From Winogradskyella_A sp963966315 (lineage in GTDB: Bacteria; Bacteroidota; Bacteroidia; Flavobacteriales; Flavobacteriaceae): a stretch of 64,000 nt of DNA. The position numbers were made by a program, and so were the translations under genes. Every line of letters begins with the position of its first letter. Within the stretch, counting starts at the first letter, position 1. Positions 59,722-64,000 of the stretch are shown here, one piece after another. The notes beneath the pieces were generated by a model. The model made no database searches. It saw nothing but the letters and a program-made list of their open reading frames with translations, and had not been told where the DNA came from. The stretch covers positions 1 through 64,000 of the forward strand of contig CAWZYX010000002.1 in the NCBI GenBank assembly GCA_963966315.1, given 5' to 3'.

Positions 59722-62694
59722 ATGTATTTAAACTGTCACACATACTTCAGCCTGCGTTACGGCACGATCAAACCAGAACAGCTGCTGGCCATTGCTTCAA
59801 AAAACGGTGTAAACACTCTGGCTTTGACGGACATTAACAGTACTTCTGCCTGTCTTGATCTAATGCGACTTTCTAAGAAATACAAGGTGAAACCGGTACT
59901 GGGAGTGGATTTTAGAAATAAGGCAGAGCAACAATTCATCCTTATTGCCAAAAACAACCATGGATTTCAAAATATAAACAGATATCTGTCTGAGCTTCTG
60001 CACCATCAGGATTTAAAAATTCCAGAGCGTCCGGAAGTCGTTTTAGAAGGCTGCTATGTTATTTACCCCTACCAAAAGGGTAAAGATTTTCACCTTGGGC
60101 CACAGGAGTTCTTAGGCATCAGTCCCAAAGACCTCAACCAGCTAAAGTTTTCCAAGTGGAATCAGTACCGCAATAAACTAGTAGTGCTAAAAACAGTTTC
60201 CTTTCAGGACAAAAAGGGGTTTAATACACACAGACTTTTGCGTGCTATTGACAACAATACGTTGTTGAGCAAACTCCCCAAATCAGAAGAGGGGCGGCCC
60301 GACGACATTATGCTCCCTTATGAAGAACTGTATCAGCAGTACACTGATTTTCCTGAACTCATAAAGAACAGCAATGCTTTGCTCGATCGTTGTAACACTT
60401 ATTTCGATTTTGAAAGTAACATCCCAAAAAATCAGCGTTTCTATACCAACAATGCAGCGCTGGATTTCAGGCTACTTAAAAAGCTGAGCTATGACGGGTT
60501 GCATTACCGTTACAAAAAACCGGGAGTGCGCATTTTTAACCGTATTGAAAAAGAGCTGCACATCATCAAAGAAAAAGGCTTTGTTTCTTATTTCCTGATC
60601 AATTGGAAGATATTGAAATACGCCCGAAGCAAAGGTTATTTCTACGTAGGTCGTGGTAGTGGTGCTAATAGCATCATCGCTTATTTACTGCGCATTACCG
60701 ATGTAGACCCTGTAGAACTGGACCTGTATTTCGAACGCTTCATTAATCTCTTTCGCACCAATCCGCCTGATTTTGACATTGATTTCTCCTGGACAGACCG
60801 GGACGACATTACACAGTTTATTTTTAAGCGTTTTAAGCACACTGCCCTACTCACTGTCTACAATACCTTTAAATTCAGAGCGTCCATTCGGGAACTAGGA
60901 AAGGTTTTTGGATTGCCAAAATCTGAAATGGATCTGCTCACGAGAGGCAAGTATAAGGTCAATCAGCTAGACAAGCTCTCCAGACTAGTTGTTTATTACA
61001 GCACTTACATCGAAGGGTTTCCCAATTACTTAGGCATTCACGCCGGAGGCATCCTTATTTCAGAGCGTCCCATACATTATTATACCGCCACTTTTATGCC
61101 TCCTAAAGGCTTCCCTACCACACAGTTTGATATGATGGTTGCCGAAGATATTGGTCTCTATAAATTTGATATCCTAAGCCAGCGTGGTTTGGGAAAAATC
61201 AAAGAGGCTAGGGAAATTATTGCTTATAACCACCCAAAGCTTCCGCCTGTAGACATTCACGATATCAAGCGTTTTAAAAAGGATCCACGCATCAAAAACC
61301 TGCTCAGACGTGCCAAAGCCATTGGCTGCTTTTACGTGGAGTCGCCTGCCATGCGCATGCTACTTACCAAACTGCAGGTAGACAATTATCTGGGGTTGGT
61401 AGCGGCCAGTTCGGTCATCAGGCCGGGAGTCTCCAAATCGGGTATGATGCGTGAGTACATTTTGCGCTACCGCTACCCGGAACGACGAAAGGAAGCACAT
61501 CCTGTGCTTATGGACATCATGCCTGAGACCTATGGAGTCATGGTCTATCAGGAAGATGTGATTAAAGTAGCTCATCATTTTGGAGGTTTAACCCTGGGTG
61601 AAGCCGATATGCTGCGTCGTGGCATGTCCGGTAAATTTCGCTCCAGAGAAGAGTTCTTAAAGGTAAAACAGCGATTCTTTGACAATTGCAGGAAAGCAGG
61701 GAAACCCGAAGATCTCACTAAAGAGGTCTGGCGCCAGATCGAAAGTTTTGCCGGTTATGCCTTTGCCAAAGGCCACTCAGCCTCTTATGCTGTAGAAAGC
61801 TACCAAAGCCTCTATTTGAAAGCGTATTTCCCTTTGGAATACATGGTAGCCACCATTAATAATTACGGAGGGTTTTACCGTACCGAATTTTACGTACACG
61901 AAGCTCGCATGCACGGCGCACAGATCGAAGCGCCTTGCATCAATACCAGTTCAAACGATACTGTTATTAAAGGTACCACCATCTATCTGGGATTTAAATT
62001 TCTACAATCTCTGGAATCTAAAACCATTCAATCCCTTTTAGATGAGCGCCACCGCGCAGGTGCTTATAAAAGCCTGGACGACTTTATTGAACGTGTTCCC
62101 ATCTCAATAGAGCAGATAAGTATTCTTATTAAGATCGATGCGTTTAGATTTACTCAATTTCATAAACGTGAATTGCTCTGGGAGGCTCATTTAAAGATTG
62201 GGAAGACTGTAAGTGAAGAACGCCGGATGACCCTCTTTAAAAGCGAAGGGGTTAACTACAGAACGCCGGAACTACCCAGTACGGCTTTAGAGAATGCCTT
62301 TGATCAGATAGAGCTTTTGGGTTATCCCTTGTGTAACCCCTTTCAGCTCTTAAAAACCCCCTCTTCCAATACCATGAGAGCTAAGGCCCTAAAGCACTTT
62401 GAAAAAAGACAGGTAACTATTGAAGGATATCTGGTCACTACCAAAACCACCTCTACCTCTAAACGCGAAGTAATGTTCTTTGGCACCTTTTTAGACCGCG
62501 ACGGAGATTTTATAGATACCGTACATTTTCCTCCGGTAGCTGCTAAATATCCGTTCAGAGGAAAGGGAATTTACAAAATAACCGGAACCGTCCTTATAGA
62601 GTTTGACTGTATCAATATAGAAGTATCTGAACTGGAACACCTGGCAGTTATAGAAGATCCCAGATATGCTGACGAAACCCCATTGGCCTCATGA
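59722..62694 (+). CDS. error-prone DNA polymerase III alpha-type (DnaE)
   Basis: A 990-residue replicative-type polymerase of the mutagenesis class. Start at ATG 59722 gives MYLNCHTYFSLRYGT; the frame extends 25 residues upstream to 59647, but those residues are not family-like and would cover the promoter. The PHP domain has Tyr8 and Ile38 where metal-binding His are expected (HTYFS, LTDIN), so PHP activity is probably lost. Catalytic core: GRGSGANSIIAYLL, PPDFDIDFSW, MVYQEDVIKVAHHFGGL, and FAGYAFAKGHSASYA. Overlaps the DinB gene by ATGA. Not the cell's main DnaE, judging by size (main about 1450). Confidence 0.88.
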   Translation: MYLNCHTYFSLRYGTIKPEQLLAIASKNGVNTLALTDINSTSACLDLMRLSKKYKVKPVLGVDFRNKAEQQFILIAKNNHGFQNINRYLSELLHHQDLKIPERPEVVLEGCYVIYPYQKGKDFHLGPQEFLGISPKDLNQLKFSKWNQYRNKLVVLKTVSFQDKKGFNTHRLLRAIDNNTLLSKLPKSEEGRPDDIMLPYEELYQQYTDFPELIKNSNALLDRCNTYFDFESNIPKNQRFYTNNAALDFRLLKKLSYDGLHYRYKKPGVRIFNRIEKELHIIKEKGFVSYFLINWKILKYARSKGYFYVGRGSGANSIIAYLLRITDVDPVELDLYFERFINLFRTNPPDFDIDFSWTDRDDITQFIFKRFKHTALLTVYNTFKFRASIRELGKVFGLPKSEMDLLTRGKYKVNQLDKLSRLVVYYSTYIEGFPNYLGIHAGGILISERPIHYYTATFMPPKGFPTTQFDMMVAEDIGLYKFDILSQRGLGKIKEAREIIAYNHPKLPPVDIHDIKRFKKDPRIKNLLRRAKAIGCFYVESPAMRMLLTKLQVDNYLGLVAASSVIRPGVSKSGMMREYILRYRYPERRKEAHPVLMDIMPETYGVMVYQEDVIKVAHHFGGLTLGEADMLRRGMSGKFRSREEFLKVKQRFFDNCRKAGKPEDLTKEVWRQIESFAGYAFAKGHSASYAVESYQSLYLKAYFPLEYMVATINNYGGFYRTEFYVHEARMHGAQIEAPCINTSSNDTVIKGTTIYLGFKFLQSLESKTIQSLLDERHRAGAYKSLDDFIERVPISIEQISILIKIDAFRFTQFHKRELLWEAHLKIGKTVSEERRMTLFKSEGVNYRTPELPSTALENAFDQIELLGYPLCNPFQLLKTPSSNTMRAKALKHFEKRQVTIEGYLVTTKTTSTSKREVMFFGTFLDRDGDFIDTVHFPPVAAKYPFRGKGIYKITGTVLIEFDCINIEVSELEHLAVIEDPRYADETPLAS

Positions 62695-63908
62695 ATGAAA
62701 ACCGTTCCATCGTACACATGGACTTGGATACGTTTTTCGTGTCCTGCGAACGACGTTTAGACAGCCGTCTCAATGGTAAACCTATTCTTATTGGAGGTAC
62801 CAGCGATCGTGGGGTAGTGGCTTCCTGCAGTTACGAAGCCCGTAAGTTTGGTGTGCATTCTGCCATGCCCATGCGTATGGCCAGGCAGCTGTGTCCCGAA
62901 GCCATAGTCTTAAGAGGCAATTCAGGAGTCTATACAAGGTTCTCTAAAGAAGTCACAGACGTTATTAAAGAAAGTGTGCCTCTTTATGAGAAATCGTCCA
63001 TTGATGAATTTTATATCGACCTCACGGGCATGGACAAGTTTTTTGGCTGCCATAAACTAGCCTCAGAACTCAGACAACGCATCATAAAAGAGACCGGATT
63101 GCCAATCTCCTTTGGCCTGTCTGTTAATAAAACCGTATCTAAGATTGCTACCGGAGAAGCCAAACCCAATAACGAAATCAGAATACCCAGGGGTACTGAA
63201 AAACCATTCCTGGCTCCTCTGTCGGTTAAAAAAATTCCCATGGTGGGTAAAGTAACCTATAAATCCTTATGCGATCTAGGCATCAAACGCATTAAAACGG
63301 TTCAGGAAATGCCTATGGATTTGATGCATAAAGTATTGGGTAAAAACGGTTTGTTTATCTGGAAGAAGGCTAACGGCATCGATAATAATCCTGTTATACA
63401 ATACCATGAACGCAAATCCATTTCTACCGAACGCACCTTTGGTCAGGATACTACCGATATGCACAAATTAAAAGGACTCGTGGTAGCGATGACAGAAAAT
63501 CTGGCTTATCAGCTGCGTCGAGGTAATAAGTTAACAGCCTGTGTTACCTTTAAAATACGTTATTCTGATTTTCAAACCTATACCCAGCAAAAGCGCATCC
63601 CCTACAGCGCCATGGACCACAACCTTATCCCTGTAGTACTGGAACTTTTTAATAAACTCTATCATCGAAGGTTGCTTGTACGGCTCATTGGTGTTCGCTT
63701 TAGTCATTTGGTAGAGGGAGGCCATCAGATCAATTTATTTGAAGACAACGAAGTGCACCTTAACCTGGCCCAGGCCATCGATAAGATGCGGGAACGGTAT
63801 GGTGATCGGGCAGTGATCAGCGCAGCAGGAATGGAAGCTAAAACCATCAGCCGCTGGAACCCTTTCACAGGAGAACCACCGCCACTTCTGGCCAACAGAC
63901 ATCAGTAA
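62691..63908 (+). CDS. dinB: Y-family DNA polymerase (DinB/Pol IV type)
   Basis: A 405-residue translesion polymerase. Catalytic acids in VHMDLDTFFVSCERRL and SSIDEFYIDLTG; VVASCSYEARKFGVHSAMPMRMARQLCP; helix-hairpin-helix SVKKIPMVGKVTYKSL; little-finger domain; and a C-terminal clamp-binding sequence QINLFED. Translationally coupled to the DnaE gene by ATGA, so the two polymerases are made together. The pairing recalls imuB-dnaE2 cassettes, but the clear catalytic residues say this is an active enzyme, unlike ImuB. Confidence 0.9.
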   Translation: MNENRSIVHMDLDTFFVSCERRLDSRLNGKPILIGGTSDRGVVASCSYEARKFGVHSAMPMRMARQLCPEAIVLRGNSGVYTRFSKEVTDVIKESVPLYEKSSIDEFYIDLTGMDKFFGCHKLASELRQRIIKETGLPISFGLSVNKTVSKIATGEAKPNNEIRIPRGTEKPFLAPLSVKKIPMVGKVTYKSLCDLGIKRIKTVQEMPMDLMHKVLGKNGLFIWKKANGIDNNPVIQYHERKSISTERTFGQDTTDMHKLKGLVVAMTENLAYQLRRGNKLTACVTFKIRYSDFQTYTQQKRIPYSAMDHNLIPVVLELFNKLYHRRLLVRLIGVRFSHLVEGGHQINLFEDNEVHLNLAQAIDKMRERYGDRAVISAAGMEAKTISRWNPFTGEPPPLLANRHQ

Positions 63909-64000
63909 TTAATGGTCCGTATGTTCCAGAATATCACCTGGCTGACAGTCTAGCGCCTTGCAAATAGCTTCCAGAGTGGAAAACCGGATCGCTTTAGCCT
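63909..64000 (-). CDS. small XRE-type HTH regulator, C-terminal part (cut by window edge)
   Basis: The last 30 codons of a minus-strand gene: AKAIRFSTLEAICKALDCQP then GDILEHTDH and a stop. This is the end of a short Cro/CI-type HTH protein (YozG-like, usually about 70 residues). Its stop directly abuts the stop of the dinB-like gene (convergent). The start lies beyond the window. Confidence 0.8.
   Translation of the reverse strand, partial: AKAIRFSTLEAICKALDCQPGDILEHTDH

Noticed and set aside
58868..64000. Prophage region (CI-like repressor, second XRE gene at the edge)
   Set aside because: No integrase, structural, lysis or packaging genes; the partner genes are polymerases, so a mutagenesis cassette fits better.
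1..64000. CRISPR arrays, tRNA or rRNA genes, insertion sequences
   Set aside because: No regularly spaced repeats, cloverleaf-like segments with CCA/TTCGA arms, rRNA stretches or transposase genes were found by reading both strands.

Overview
The window looks like one end of a chromosomal contig from a marine-type Flavobacteriaceae bacterium (phylum Bacteroidota). The DNA is moderately AT-rich. Promoters fit the Bacteroidota -7 consensus TAnnTTTG and gene starts mostly lack a Shine-Dalgarno sequence. Lineage-typical genes include gldE-gldD, TonB-dependent receptors with a CarboxypepD-like N-terminal domain, DUF4270, a short ATP synthase epsilon subunit and a DksA-like protein with a worn zinc finger. 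Bases 1-26 match an Illumina Nextera transposase adapter and are not genomic; real sequence begins inside a glycyl-tRNA synthetase gene. The right edge cuts a small HTH regulator gene.

Layout. 0-5 kb: glyS end, two tandem outer-membrane barrels and a 1149-residue surface barrel. 5-8 kb: exonuclease III, an OmpA-type lipoprotein and an aldo/keto reductase. 8-10.4 kb: RNase G, a 29-residue very basic peptide gene and HU. 10.5-14 kb: mutY-ssb-gldE-gldD. 14-16.7 kb: a TonB receptor. 16.8-21.5 kb: an operon of DUF3108, a tryptophan-dioxygenase-family protein, an M23 lipoprotein and pgi. 21.6-24.4 kb: tyrosine catabolism (hppD, hmgA) split by a four-helix-bundle gene with an internal stop. 24.6-29.7 kb: GT9, patatin-barrel protein and uvrC. 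29.8-32.7 kb: a RimB-like protease, RimK, a zinc deacylase and formyl-THF cyclo-ligase. 32.6-35.7 kb: a TPR histidine kinase/response regulator module with two small genes. 35.9-41 kb: lspA, a DUF4097-like protein, dksA and ileS. 41.3-47.5 kb: radA, two twin alpha/beta-hydrolase-fold proteins, a flippase-like protein, panD and panC. 47.6-52 kb: GT5-like protein, DUF4270 lipoprotein and glmS. 52-56.5 kb: a TonB receptor with an SGNH lipoprotein. 56.7-58.6 kb: atpD-atpC. 58.6-64 kb: a small membrane peptide gene, then a LexA-like repressor divergent from an error-prone polymerase pair (DnaE-type and DinB-type).

Most genes are housekeeping or lineage core. The signals most worth a second look are: (1) a decayed copy of the 3' end of the cyclo-ligase gene at about 35.8-35.94 kb, on the far side of the two-component module, suggesting that the module inserted at the 3' end of that gene; (2) twin secreted hydrolase-fold proteins in which the nucleophile serine of the elbow is Asp143 in both; (3) the RimB-RimK-deacylase cassette; (4) the self-contained mutagenesis cassette with ACTAC/GTAGT operator-like repeats lying over both divergent promoters; (5) several perfect palindromes in promoter regions and three small genes easily missed by gene callers.

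No tRNA, rRNA, CRISPR array, insertion sequence or prophage was seen. All functional calls come from reading motifs and gene context; no database search was run.
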